19,529 nt of DNA, from assembly GCA_051748565.1 (NCBI GenBank), contig JBNJHN010000032.1, positions 1 to 19,529 on the forward strand. Direction: 5' to 3'. The notes beneath the pieces are model-generated. The model ran no database searches. It had not been told where the DNA came from and was given only the letters and a program-made list of their open reading frames with translations. A program made the translations under genes and the position numbers. Below, one piece after another: positions 6,643 to 13,708 of this stretch (its first letter is position 1; every line of letters begins with the position of its first letter). The stretch comes from SKPH01 sp051748565. GTDB taxonomy: Bacteria > Bacillota > Dethiobacteria > DTU022.

Positions 6643-8283
6643 ATGGCTGATAAAAACGGATTGGAAGGAAAAGATAGTGGCCTTTTTGTTCGTCAGGCAA
6701 CAGGTTTGGTCAGAGAGTGGTCTATATTCGACGCGTTCGTTTACGCCTTTTTCTCCGTTAACCTGATTACTCTGGGCCTTTACATCTTTTCATTTGCGCC
6801 ATACATCCCCGACGGACATCTGGTTACAGCAATTATTGTTAGCACTGTTTTTATTGTTTTTTTGGTTATTGTCTATGCCATGCTTATTTCAATATTACCG
6901 CGAGCCGGTGGGGATTATGTTCTTCAAACCCGTATTTTGGGTGGTCCTTTAAGTTATGTTCTTCCCTTTACCGGATGGGTCTTCATTCTCTGGCTTTGGG
7001 TTCCGCTCTATGGAAACATGCTTTCCTGGAATGTATTTACCCCGCTTTTTACGCTTCTTGCCGGAATGACCGGAAACCAGGGGTTACTGGATGTTGCTTT
7101 TTGGTTTAACGGCGTTCACGGACTCTTTGTTTCGGCACTTCTGGTCTGCGTCCTGGCTTCTATTGTAATCAGCCTTGGTATGAAGGGCTATGCCCGGGTA
7201 CAGAAATTCTGTTTTTATCTCGGCATGGCCGGCCTGTTAACAGTCTTTATCCTATTATTGGCCAATGATAACGCAACATTTATTGAGCGGTTTAACGCTT
7301 TCTCAGCAGGAATCGGGGCCGGCGGCAATGTCTATTCGGATATTATATCAAGTAGCTCCGAAGCCGGTTATGATCCTATTGCCTGGAACAACCTGGCTCT
7401 TCTCGCCAGCTTACCCTTGATTCCCATGGTAGTATTTTTCAATCTCTGGCCTAACTGGGGTGCTACCCTCTATGGTGAAGTGCGTGGAGCTTCCGAGTTC
7501 CGCCGTAACTTCATGGGCATGTTCCTTGGTCTGGTTGTTACCGGAATCCTGGCTGTTATTCTTTTAGCCCTTGTTGCTCGCACTATAGGCTGGGATTTCT
7601 ACCTGGCTTCCAATTTTGCTTTTTACGAAGGATTCTCGGGCTTCCCGGTTTTTCCCTTTCCCGGCCTGCTGGCTGCAATGCTAACGGAGAATCCCCTTTT
7701 ACAGCTCTGGGTTATTATTTCCCTCAGTGGATGGTTCTTCGGCTGGATGGGAACCGTATTTCTTTCCTCAACACGAGTGCTTTTTGCAGCATCTTTCGAC
7801 CGGATGCTTCCCGAGTGGGTTTCCAATCTTAACCCGAAAACCCGCAGCCCCTATAATGCTCTGATGCTGATGACCATTCCCGCTGTTGCCGTAAGCTTCC
7901 TTTTCTACTATGTGCCAGGGTTTGATGTTTTAACCCTGAATGCTACAGTAGTTATCGCAATATGTTTCCTGGGCACGGCAGTGGCTGCGATTGTCCTGCC
8001 ATATAGAAAACCTGATCTTTATAATGCCTCTCCTGTAGCCCGTTACAAAATTCTTGGACTTCCGGCAATCACGATCTGCGGGATAATCCTGGCCGGGTTC
8101 CTGTTGTTTAATATGGTCCTATGGTTTATGGACCCGGTTTACGGAGTGCATGATCCTTATTCCGCTGTTTTCATGCTGGTTCTTTATTCTCTTGCGTTCA
8201 TAATCTACTTTACCTATCTGTCGCGCAACAAGAAGCTGGGAATTGATGTTAGCAAGACTTACGACGAAATACCGGTGGAGTAA
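6643..8283 (+). CDS. APC-superfamily amino acid permease
   Basis: This 546-residue integral membrane protein shows about twelve hydrophobic segments, beginning at roughly residues 30-52 and 62-84 and ending near 505-527. Residues 87-94 read RAGGDYVL, the conserved loop of APC-family amino acid/polyamine transporters that lies after the second helix. A glycine-rich first helix, expected to line the substrate path, is less typical here. The length is slightly above the usual 450-500, with an N-terminal cytoplasmic tail and extended loops. It begins at ATG behind AGGAGG near 6631-6636 and follows the nucleotidyltransferase-like gene by 26 bases, so the two are probably co-transcribed. It likely imports or exchanges an amino acid or amine across the cytoplasmic membrane. 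Such a substrate could feed aldehyde formation for the upstream oxidoreductase, but this is only a contextual idea. Confidence 0.87.
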   Translation: MADKNGLEGKDSGLFVRQATGLVREWSIFDAFVYAFFSVNLITLGLYIFSFAPYIPDGHLVTAIIVSTVFIVFLVIVYAMLISILPRAGGDYVLQTRILGGPLSYVLPFTGWVFILWLWVPLYGNMLSWNVFTPLFTLLAGMTGNQGLLDVAFWFNGVHGLFVSALLVCVLASIVISLGMKGYARVQKFCFYLGMAGLLTVFILLLANDNATFIERFNAFSAGIGAGGNVYSDIISSSSEAGYDPIAWNNLALLASLPLIPMVVFFNLWPNWGATLYGEVRGASEFRRNFMGMFLGLVVTGILAVILLALVARTIGWDFYLASNFAFYEGFSGFPVFPFPGLLAAMLTENPLLQLWVIISLSGWFFGWMGTVFLSSTRVLFAASFDRMLPEWVSNLNPKTRSPYNALMLMTIPAVAVSFLFYYVPGFDVLTLNATVVIAICFLGTAVAAIVLPYRKPDLYNASPVARYKILGLPAITICGIILAGFLLFNMVLWFMDPVYGVHDPYSAVFMLVLYSLAFIIYFTYLSRNKKLGIDVSKTYDEIPVE

Positions 8284-8349
8284 CTGTTAAAATATTTTTT
8301 TTCAGTAGTTTTTCTTATACTGCGTTTTACTGATAAAGGAGATATCAAT

Positions 8350-9294
8350 ATGACTAAAATCTTTTTTGCAACTGACATACACGGTTCAGAAAAATGCTGG
8401 AAAAAATTTATAAACGCCGGTATATTTTATGAAGCCAGTACCCTGATCCTTGGCGGCGACATGACCGGTAAAGCTATTGTTCCGGTTATCAAAGAAAAGG
8501 AAGGGCTCTATCGTGCCTATTTCCTGGAACAGGAACATCAGCTTAAAACCAGGCAGGAATTGGAGCATTTAACACAAGCTGTCAGGGATCGGGGTTACTA
8601 CCCGGTTCACCTGGACAGAGAAGAGATAAGTGTCCTGGAAAACGACAAAATGAAACAGGAAGAGCTCTTTAAAAAAGAGACGCTGGAAACTGTTAGAGGC
8701 TGGATTGAGTGGGCGGAAGAACGCCTTAAAAAAACCAGGATACCATGTTATGTTTGTCCCGGGAATGATGATACATTCGAGATTGATGAGTTATTTAACC
8801 AGTCTGATTATATTGAACTGGCCGAGGGTAAATTAGTCCAGCTGCCTCTCGATTACCAGATGATCAGCACAGGATGGAGCAACCCGACGCCCTGGAAAAC
8901 CTACAGGGAATGTTCCGAAGAAGAGTTGGAGAGTCGGATTAGGGAATCGATCGATAAGCTTGATCCGGCGAAACCTGCTGTTTTCAATATCCATCCACCA
9001 CCATACGGCCTCGGCCTGGATGAAGCACCGGAACTTGATGAAAACCTCCGGCCCAGGTATGCAGGGCGTGCGCTGATACCCGTTGGCAGTACTGCCGTAC
9101 GAAAGTTAATTGAAGAATACCAGCCCCGCCTGGCCTTATTTGGCCACATTCACGAGGCCAAAGGGGCAACACGCTGCAACAAAAATACACTCTGCATCAA
9201 TCCTGGCAGCAACTACGAACAGGGTGTCCTGATGGGCGCCTTGATCAACCTCGAAAAAGATAAAATTGGAGAATTCCAGCTAACCACCGGTTAG
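8350..9294 (+). CDS. calcineurin-like metallophosphoesterase
   Basis: This 314-residue cytoplasmic protein has the ordered metal-binding motifs of calcineurin-type phosphoesterases. They are DIH (D9, H11), GGD (D37), GNDD (N139, D140; a common variant of GNHD), a histidine in NIHPPP (H215) and GHIH (H266, H268). All expected dinuclear-metal ligands are present, so the enzyme should be active. Between D37 and N139 lies an unusually long charged helical insert, which may shape the substrate pocket. The ATG follows AAAGGAG with good spacing. It is the last gene of the group that starts at 5858, 66 bases after the permease, and a strong terminator follows at 9350-9386. Substrate is unknown. Family members hydrolyse phosphodiesters, nucleotides or phosphoproteins; pairing with a nucleotidyltransferase-like gene upstream is suggestive but unproven. 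Confidence 0.88.
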   Translation: MTKIFFATDIHGSEKCWKKFINAGIFYEASTLILGGDMTGKAIVPVIKEKEGLYRAYFLEQEHQLKTRQELEHLTQAVRDRGYYPVHLDREEISVLENDKMKQEELFKKETLETVRGWIEWAEERLKKTRIPCYVCPGNDDTFEIDELFNQSDYIELAEGKLVQLPLDYQMISTGWSNPTPWKTYRECSEEELESRIRESIDKLDPAKPAVFNIHPPPYGLGLDEAPELDENLRPRYAGRALIPVGSTAVRKLIEEYQPRLALFGHIHEAKGATRCNKNTLCINPGSNYEQGVLMGALINLEKDKIGEFQLTTG

Positions 9295-9332
9295 CGTTGC
9301 AGAGGGACGGAGTTCTTGCAACAAATAAAAAG

Positions 9333-9431
9333 CTAGTTATGTATGTTCAAAACCGGCCCTGGAATCTAAAAGGCCGGTTTGTTTTATTCATAGTGAAAAA
9401 GATAGGAAGTATCATTTCATGGCTTAAATTA
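9333..9431 (+). repeat. 99-bp direct duplicate, left copy beside the N run
   Basis: This 99-base segment, from ctagttatg to gcttaaatta, is identical to 9532-9630 and ends exactly at the first N. Its partner begins exactly after the last N. It contains the terminator at 9350-9386. The exact fit to the gap edges points to a contig-end overlap and not to a biological repeat. Confidence 0.95.
9350..9386 (+). terminator. Rho-independent terminator after the metallophosphoesterase gene
   Basis: Arms AAACCGGCC (9350-9358) and GGCCGGTTT (9372-9380) form a perfect 9-bp stem with a 13-base loop, followed by GTTTTA. It closes the 5858-9294 transcription unit 56 bases after the last stop codon. Confidence 0.85.
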
Positions 9432-9531
9432 NNNNNNNNNNNNNNNNNNNNNNNNNNNNNNNNNNNNNNNNNNNNNNNNNNNNNNNNNNNNNNNNNNNNN
9501 NNNNNNNNNNNNNNNNNNNNNNNNNNNNNNN
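9432..9531. other. assembly gap, 100 N
   Basis: There are exactly 100 unknown bases, the conventional filler for a gap of unknown size. Perfect 99-base duplicates touch both edges, so the real gap is probably zero and one copy plus the N run (199 positions) should be collapsed. An apparent reading frame crossing it has no meaning. Confidence 0.98.
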
Positions 9532-9630
9532 CTAGTTATGTATGTTCAAAACCGGCCCTGGAATCTAAAAGGCCGGTTTGTTTTATTCATAGTGAAAAAG
9601 ATAGGAAGTATCATTTCATGGCTTAAATTA
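9532..9630 (+). repeat. 99-bp direct duplicate, right copy beside the N run
   Basis: It is identical base for base to 9333-9431, including a second copy of the terminator at 9549-9585. It is probably the same genomic locus written twice. Confidence 0.95.
9549..9585 (+). terminator. second copy of the 9350 terminator, probably the same element
   Basis: The same AAACCGGCC/GGCCGGTTT stem and T-rich tail occur 199 positions further on, inside the duplicated block. It is likely an assembly duplicate and not a tandem terminator. Confidence 0.55.
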
Positions 9631-9673
9631 GTATTGTGTTCCCATCGATGCCAGAAATGCTTAAAAACAGGGA

Positions 9674-9679
9674 TATAAT
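9674..9679 (+). promoter_or_regulatory. -10 box (TATAAT) before the DUF401-type gene
   Basis: A perfect TATAAT lies 54 bases ahead of the TTG start at 9734. No good -35 hexamer is visible at 16-18 bases, so the promoter is tentative. Confidence 0.35.
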
Positions 9680-9733
9680 GCTACTAAAGAGTATATGGCA
9701 TATTAAATAACAACAAATAGATGAGGTAAGAAT

Positions 9734-10999
9734 TTGCTTAACCAGGTCGGCTCGGTGACAGTTGAAGGTGCAGGGGTATTTATATCAATACTTTTAATCA
9801 TTGTGTTGATCAGACGCAATTGGCCAATGTACTGGGCCCTGCTGATAGCCATCTCAACCCTGGTTGCAACAAACGGTATATCAGTTAATGAGAATTTTTC
9901 CATTCTGTTTGACTCAATAACTAGCCACACTGCTTTTTATCTCGTCTCAATGGTTTTATCCATTACTCTGCTTGGGCATCTGCACCGGGAAATCGGAGCA
10001 ATGGAAGAAATGATCGGCAAACTGCGTTTATTAATCCGCGACTCCCGGGCTTTAATCATATTTCTCCCGGCAACAATATCTCTATTTTCATCTGTGCCCG
10101 GTGGAGCGATTGTATCGGCTCCCATGGTTGAAGAAACAGGGCGGAAACTGAAAATGCCACCCCTGGAAAAGGCAGTATCTAATATGGTTTATCGCCACCT
10201 GGTAGTCCTGATAACTCCTTTTAATGCCAGCCTGGTAATGGCTTCAGCATTAAGCGGAATCAGTATTGCCGGGTTCTTAAGTTATACTGTGCCAGTAGTT
10301 GCTATAGTCTTTATAATTACTGCTATATTGATTTACAGGCGTTACCCAAAGCCGGACCAAACCGACAGCACAGTATCTGCAAACAAGGGGAATGCTGAAA
10401 TCCTTTTAAATATAATTTACCTGGCATTACCTTATATCATAGCTATAACCCTCGGACTTGCCGTTGGAGTGTTCTTTCCCTTGGCGATCCTGGCCGGCAT
10501 AGCAGTTTGCCTCTTTATAAAAATACCCCAGCAAAAAATCCGGCTTACACTTTATAAAAGAATGATCACCTTATCTCAGGGCATAAATTGGTCCTTAGCT
10601 TTGTCAACACTAACTATAGTCATTTATAAAGATTACATGCTGCAGGCTGAATCGTTTCAGCAGTCAGTTCATTACCTGCTCGATCAGGGAATACCCCTGT
10701 TAGTGCTCATAATTATTTTACCTTTCATAACCGGTTTTATCACGGGTAATAATGCGGCTTCACTTGGTATATCAATGCCAATTTTAATTCCCCTGCTAAG
10801 CCCGGAAATGATGTCGATGCGTTACCTGGGGATCTTATATTTAAGTTCATATGCCGGTTATTTCGGATCTCCCGTCCACTTATGTACATACGTGACCAAT
10901 GAATACTTCAAAACACCTCTTTATGCACTTATCAAACATGTCAACGCTTATGGTGTAATTTTGCTTTTAGTGGGATTGCTGATCGCCCGGTTATATTAA
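9734..10999 (+). CDS. DUF401-family integral membrane protein, putative transporter
   Basis: This 421-residue polytopic membrane protein has about ten to twelve hydrophobic segments. Residues 119-136, reading SSVPGGAIVSAPMVEETG, resemble the conserved signature of DUF401 proteins, which belong to the ion-transporter clan of anion symporters. A second glycine/asparagine-rich re-entrant-looking segment, TGNNAASLGISMP, occurs in the C-terminal half at about residues 336-348, as expected for the inverted-repeat architecture of that clan. Both suggest a secondary transporter, perhaps for an organic anion. The start is TTG with GAGGT at 9723-9727, seven bases away; no ATG is available near the first helix. 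It stands alone, separated from the left by the terminator and gap region and from the right by a 291-base spacer. The substrate cannot be told. Confidence 0.72.
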   Translation: MLNQVGSVTVEGAGVFISILLIIVLIRRNWPMYWALLIAISTLVATNGISVNENFSILFDSITSHTAFYLVSMVLSITLLGHLHREIGAMEEMIGKLRLLIRDSRALIIFLPATISLFSSVPGGAIVSAPMVEETGRKLKMPPLEKAVSNMVYRHLVVLITPFNASLVMASALSGISIAGFLSYTVPVVAIVFIITAILIYRRYPKPDQTDSTVSANKGNAEILLNIIYLALPYIIAITLGLAVGVFFPLAILAGIAVCLFIKIPQQKIRLTLYKRMITLSQGINWSLALSTLTIVIYKDYMLQAESFQQSVHYLLDQGIPLLVLIIILPFITGFITGNNAASLGISMPILIPLLSPEMMSMRYLGILYLSSYAGYFGSPVHLCTYVTNEYFKTPLYALIKHVNAYGVILLLVGLLIARLY

Positions 11000-11014
11000 T
11001 TCCAATAAATAGAA

Positions 11015-11058
11015 AAAGCAGGGAGTTTGCAAATAATAAATACAGTTTCCCCTGCTTT
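11015..11058. terminator. inverted repeat after the DUF401-type gene, weak terminator candidate
   Basis: Arms AAAGCAGGG (11015-11023) and CCCTGCTTT (11050-11058) are perfectly complementary around a 26-base loop, 16 bases after the stop codon. The T run at the end is only three bases, so termination may be weak. The position supports a transcript end. The rest of 11059-11290 shows nothing recognisable. Confidence 0.45.
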
Positions 11059-11290
11059 CACCTTCAAATGATATTTACCTTTAGCAAACCGGATAGATAT
11101 ATGGAAAGTAAGCAGATTAATGAGGTTTCCTGCATCCTGGAAGTTATCTTATGTAATGAAATTATTCACCCCGGCCGAATGCGTATCTTAATAAAATAAG
11201 CAATAGGGGGAAAATAGTCAGCTCATAATATCAATTAAAACCCTGAAAATGAAATAAATAATACCGAGGATATAAAATAGTTACCCCGGA

Positions 11291-11569
11291 TTATGAGTTT
11301 CCGTTTCCAATTTTCCTGTCCATAATTTCTAAAGCTCTGACTATAAGTTCTTTGCCGTCGCCCAATCCTTTCTTATAGCCTGCTTCATAGCCTAGTTTAT
11401 GGCCTGATTTAAATGCCTCTTGCCTGTTTTTCATATGCTCCATAGCCGATTCCGCTTCTTCCTTGCTTTCATAATATTCAAAGTTCGAGGTTCGCATAGA
11501 GTCTATTCGCCACTCTAAAACCCAGTTAGCTTCTTTCGGCTCATCCGTAGGATAAATTTTAAATTCCAC
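11291..11569 (-). CDS. small charged protein of unknown function
   Basis: I do not recognise this 92-residue protein. It has no signal peptide or membrane segment. The N-terminal half begins with strands around NWVLEWRIDSM and resembles a small beta-rich domain, followed by a helix from about residue 34 (ESKEEAESAMEHMKNRQEAF). The C-terminal half has regularly spaced glycines in GHKLGYEAGYKKGLGDGKE, a GxxxGYxxGYxxGxxxG pattern seen in the helical GxxxG stretch of FliH/YscL-type proteins, although it is far shorter than those. It starts at GTG with AAAGGAAGAG upstream on the minus strand. It is divergent from the flavoprotein gene at 11757, with 187 bases between the two starts. The clear ribosome site and biased composition favour a real gene. 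Confidence 0.6.
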   Translation of the reverse strand: MEFKIYPTDEPKEANWVLEWRIDSMRTSNFEYYESKEEAESAMEHMKNRQEAFKSGHKLGYEAGYKKGLGDGKELIVRALEIMDRKIGNGNS

Positions 11570-11756
11570 TATTTTCTCTTCCTTTCAAGTAATTTCTTAA
11601 TGCTACCTCGAAGTATTCTCTATTAAATCAGGTCTAATTATAAAACATCTCATAAAAAGGTATTTACTGTCAAACGGCGAATTATAAAGTTGCTGCAGAC
11701 TTTAGCTCACTGATTATATTACTAACAAATAGTTCGATTTATGCAGGAGAATAATT

Positions 11757-12926
11757 ATGACAGATCAACGTGAAATTATTGTTGTCGGAGCCGGCCCGGC
11801 GGGATCAATTACAGCGGCATTACTGGCCCGGAATGGTCATGATGTGCTTCTGCTGGATAAGCATCAGTTTCCACGTAAAAAGATTTGTGGAGATGCCATA
11901 TCGGCCCGTGTAATTGATGTTTTACAAGGGGCAGGAATGAAAGGAAAAGTGGAATCAGCCCTTTCCCGTGGTGAATTCAACCCACTTACTCATATGCGCC
12001 TTGTATCGCCCAAAGGGCACCAGATGATTGCTCCTTTACAAAAAAGCGAAAATGGTTTCACCTCCTATGTTGCGCCACGCTTTTATTTTGATGTACTGAT
12101 CCAGCAACACGCTATCGAATCGGGGGCTGAATTCCGCCAGGTAAAGGTGGAGGGGCCGCTTATAGATAATGGACGTGTTGTCGGCGTAAATGTTCAAAAG
12201 AATAACTCCCTGGAAAAAATAAATGCCAGGATTATTGTTGGTGCAGACGGTGTAAATTCAGTGATTGCACCGGCGCTTCGACAAAAAGTGCAGCATACTG
12301 ACAACCACCGCGCCCTGGCACTGCGTGCATATGTCGAAGATTTTGAAGTTACTCCCGGTGAAGTCGAGTTTTATCTGTACCAGAGTATCTTACCCGGATA
12401 CGCCTGGATTTTTCCTACCGGGGCAGGCGGGGCCAATATCGGCTTAGGTATGCGCCTGGATCACTACCGTAAATCATCTCACAATCTCAAAGTAATGTTT
12501 GATGAATTTTTTGCTATGCCGGATATCAAAGAACGTTTAAAACAGGGCGGCAGGCTCAGGGATATTGCCGCCTGGCCGCTTAACTTTGGATCACAAAGCA
12601 ATTTGCAATACAGTTTTGATGGTGCCATATTGGTCGGTGATGCTGCCGGTTTTATTAACCCGCTAACAGGCGGCGGCATTTACTATAGTCTCCTATCCGG
12701 TCAGTTGGCGGCCCAGGTTATAGACATTTCATTGAAGAGAGGGGATACCTCCCTGGAAGGGTTGCAGCATTATGAGAAACTTTGCAACGACTCCCTGTTG
12801 ACCAATCTTAGGAACTTATACCGACTGCAAAAGATTTTATTGCGCTTCCCCTTCCTTATTGACTTTTTTGTAAAAAATATGAAAGGAAACAGCTTGCTGG
12901 CCCGGACATTGAAATCAAAGTTTTAA
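11757..12926 (+). CDS. geranylgeranyl-reductase-family FAD-dependent oxidoreductase
   Basis: This 389-residue flavoprotein has the three conserved FAD-binding motifs of the p-hydroxybenzoate-hydroxylase fold. They are GAGPAG at 11-16 with acidic D34 closing the ADP-binding fold, ADGVNS at 163-168 and GDAAG at 294-298 followed by NPLTGGGI. The segment PRKKICGD (39-46) and the length fit the geranylgeranyl reductase family (archaeal lipid and bacterial homologues), which reduce isoprenoid double bonds. Some bacterial members act on other substrates, so the reaction is open. No membrane segment is evident, though the family often works at the membrane surface. The ATG follows AGGAG at about 11744-11748. 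It appears to be a single-gene unit between two minus-strand genes. A menaquinone-, polyprenol- or carotenoid-related role is possible but nothing nearby supports one. Confidence 0.83.
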   Translation: MTDQREIIVVGAGPAGSITAALLARNGHDVLLLDKHQFPRKKICGDAISARVIDVLQGAGMKGKVESALSRGEFNPLTHMRLVSPKGHQMIAPLQKSENGFTSYVAPRFYFDVLIQQHAIESGAEFRQVKVEGPLIDNGRVVGVNVQKNNSLEKINARIIVGADGVNSVIAPALRQKVQHTDNHRALALRAYVEDFEVTPGEVEFYLYQSILPGYAWIFPTGAGGANIGLGMRLDHYRKSSHNLKVMFDEFFAMPDIKERLKQGGRLRDIAAWPLNFGSQSNLQYSFDGAILVGDAAGFINPLTGGGIYYSLLSGQLAAQVIDISLKRGDTSLEGLQHYEKLCNDSLLTNLRNLYRLQKILLRFPFLIDFFVKNMKGNSLLARTLKSKF

Positions 12927-12946
12927 GGATAAATTACTTAAAATAC

Positions 12947-13441
12947 CTAAATAACAACAGAGATTAAAACCCAAAGGTGCATAATATTTATAATAAAATA
13001 AGAGATCATTGTTAAGGTTAAAAATAAATAGTATTTTTTGACGTATAAAGGGTATTTTTTATAAATGTAAATTAAAAATATTACAGCGAAAATTACAAAA
13101 ATTGCTCGCAACCAAAAGACTGTATCAATATCAAAATATCCAAAAAGGTAATTTATCAATGGATTAAATTCACCCTGGTAGTATCCGCCCTTAATCCCCA
13201 GGGCAGTAAATTTACCATCGATTATTACCAGCGGTGCAATTGAAATTAGGTAGAATGATGATATTTGATGGGCTAATATTTCTCTTTGATTAATTAAAAA
13301 CCGGGCTGCCGATTCCAGCATGTTTTTACCACGGTTCAATTTACCGGTTGTCAGATGTTTGGTTTCACTATTTGTTTTTCTCGTCTTCTGCAATATCTGT
13401 TCGATTTTTTTTGCCTCCTGGAGGAGTTTCCAAATCATCAA
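12947..13441 (-). CDS. small membrane protein resembling DUF5658
   Basis: This protein of up to 164 residues has a basic N-terminal tail (about 1-50) and three hydrophobic helices at about 57-75, 108-126 and 137-160. The spaced GEFNPLINYLF followed by FWLRAIFVIFAVIFL recalls the short DUF5658 membrane family, where a conserved 'NP' precedes the second helix. Function is unknown. The start is doubtful. The first possible codons are TTG at 13441 and ATG at 13438, neither with a ribosome site. ATG at residue 41 would leave all helices intact and is a plausible alternative. An AGGAGG lies inside the proposed frame near residue 9 without a usual start codon at proper distance. It converges with the flavoprotein gene, with 20 bases between the two stops and no visible terminator. 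Confidence 0.6.
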   Translation of the reverse strand: MMIWKLLQEAKKIEQILQKTRKTNSETKHLTTGKLNRGKNMLESAARFLINQREILAHQISSFYLISIAPLVIIDGKFTALGIKGGYYQGEFNPLINYLFGYFDIDTVFWLRAIFVIFAVIFLIYIYKKYPLYVKKYYLFLTLTMISYFIINIMHLWVLISVVI

Positions 13442-13554
13442 TCAGTAAGAAATGTTTTGAAAATAGTCCTTCATAATTTTATCTTAATGGACTCGAAATA
13501 ATTTGACATCATCAGATAGTCTACATTTTATTAATCCTTAAGTGTAATATATCC

Positions 13555-13624
13555 AGATCGTGATAATTGCAAAGCAATCAACAGGAGTTTATGAGTCCTG
13601 CCGCAAAGAATTTATTTGCGATCT
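13555..13624. other. structured intergenic segment with three hairpins
   Basis: Perfect short inverted repeats follow one another: ATTGC/GCAAT (13566-13578), CAGGA/TCCTG (13582-13600) and CGCAAA/TTTGCG (13602-13620). Outer arms AGATCG (13555-13560) and CGATCT (13619-13624) could close the set, competing for two bases with the third hairpin. It lies before the minus-strand gene at 13441, so it could be in its 5' leader, or it could be a small RNA on either strand. It matches no riboswitch I know. Confidence 0.35.
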
Positions 13625-13638
13625 ATATTGCTCAGGGC

Positions 13639-13679
13639 AAAAAAAAAGGTTTTGGGGTTAAGACTCCAAAATCTTTTTT
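13639..13679 (-). terminator. Rho-independent terminator of the protease gene
   Basis: Arms GGTTTTGG (13648-13655) and CCAAAATC (13666-13673) pair with one G-T, flanked by a run of nine A on the left and six T on the right. On the minus strand it ends in a long T run, 30 bases after the protease stop codon. It could work in both directions. An outer pair CAGGGCA/TGCCCTG (13633-13639, 13702-13708) encloses it. Confidence 0.8.
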
Positions 13680-13708
13680 AATATGTGATATAAAATTTTT
13701 ATGCCCTG

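Noticed and set aside
9297..9626. 109-residue open frame spanning the N run
   Set aside because: It crosses 34 unknown codons and reads the same duplicated block twice; it also covers the terminator.
13555..13624. cyclic-di-GMP (GEMM) riboswitch, because of GCAAAGC
   Set aside because: Only the short GCAAAGC string agrees; the remaining conserved positions and the second stem of GEMM-I are missing on both strands.
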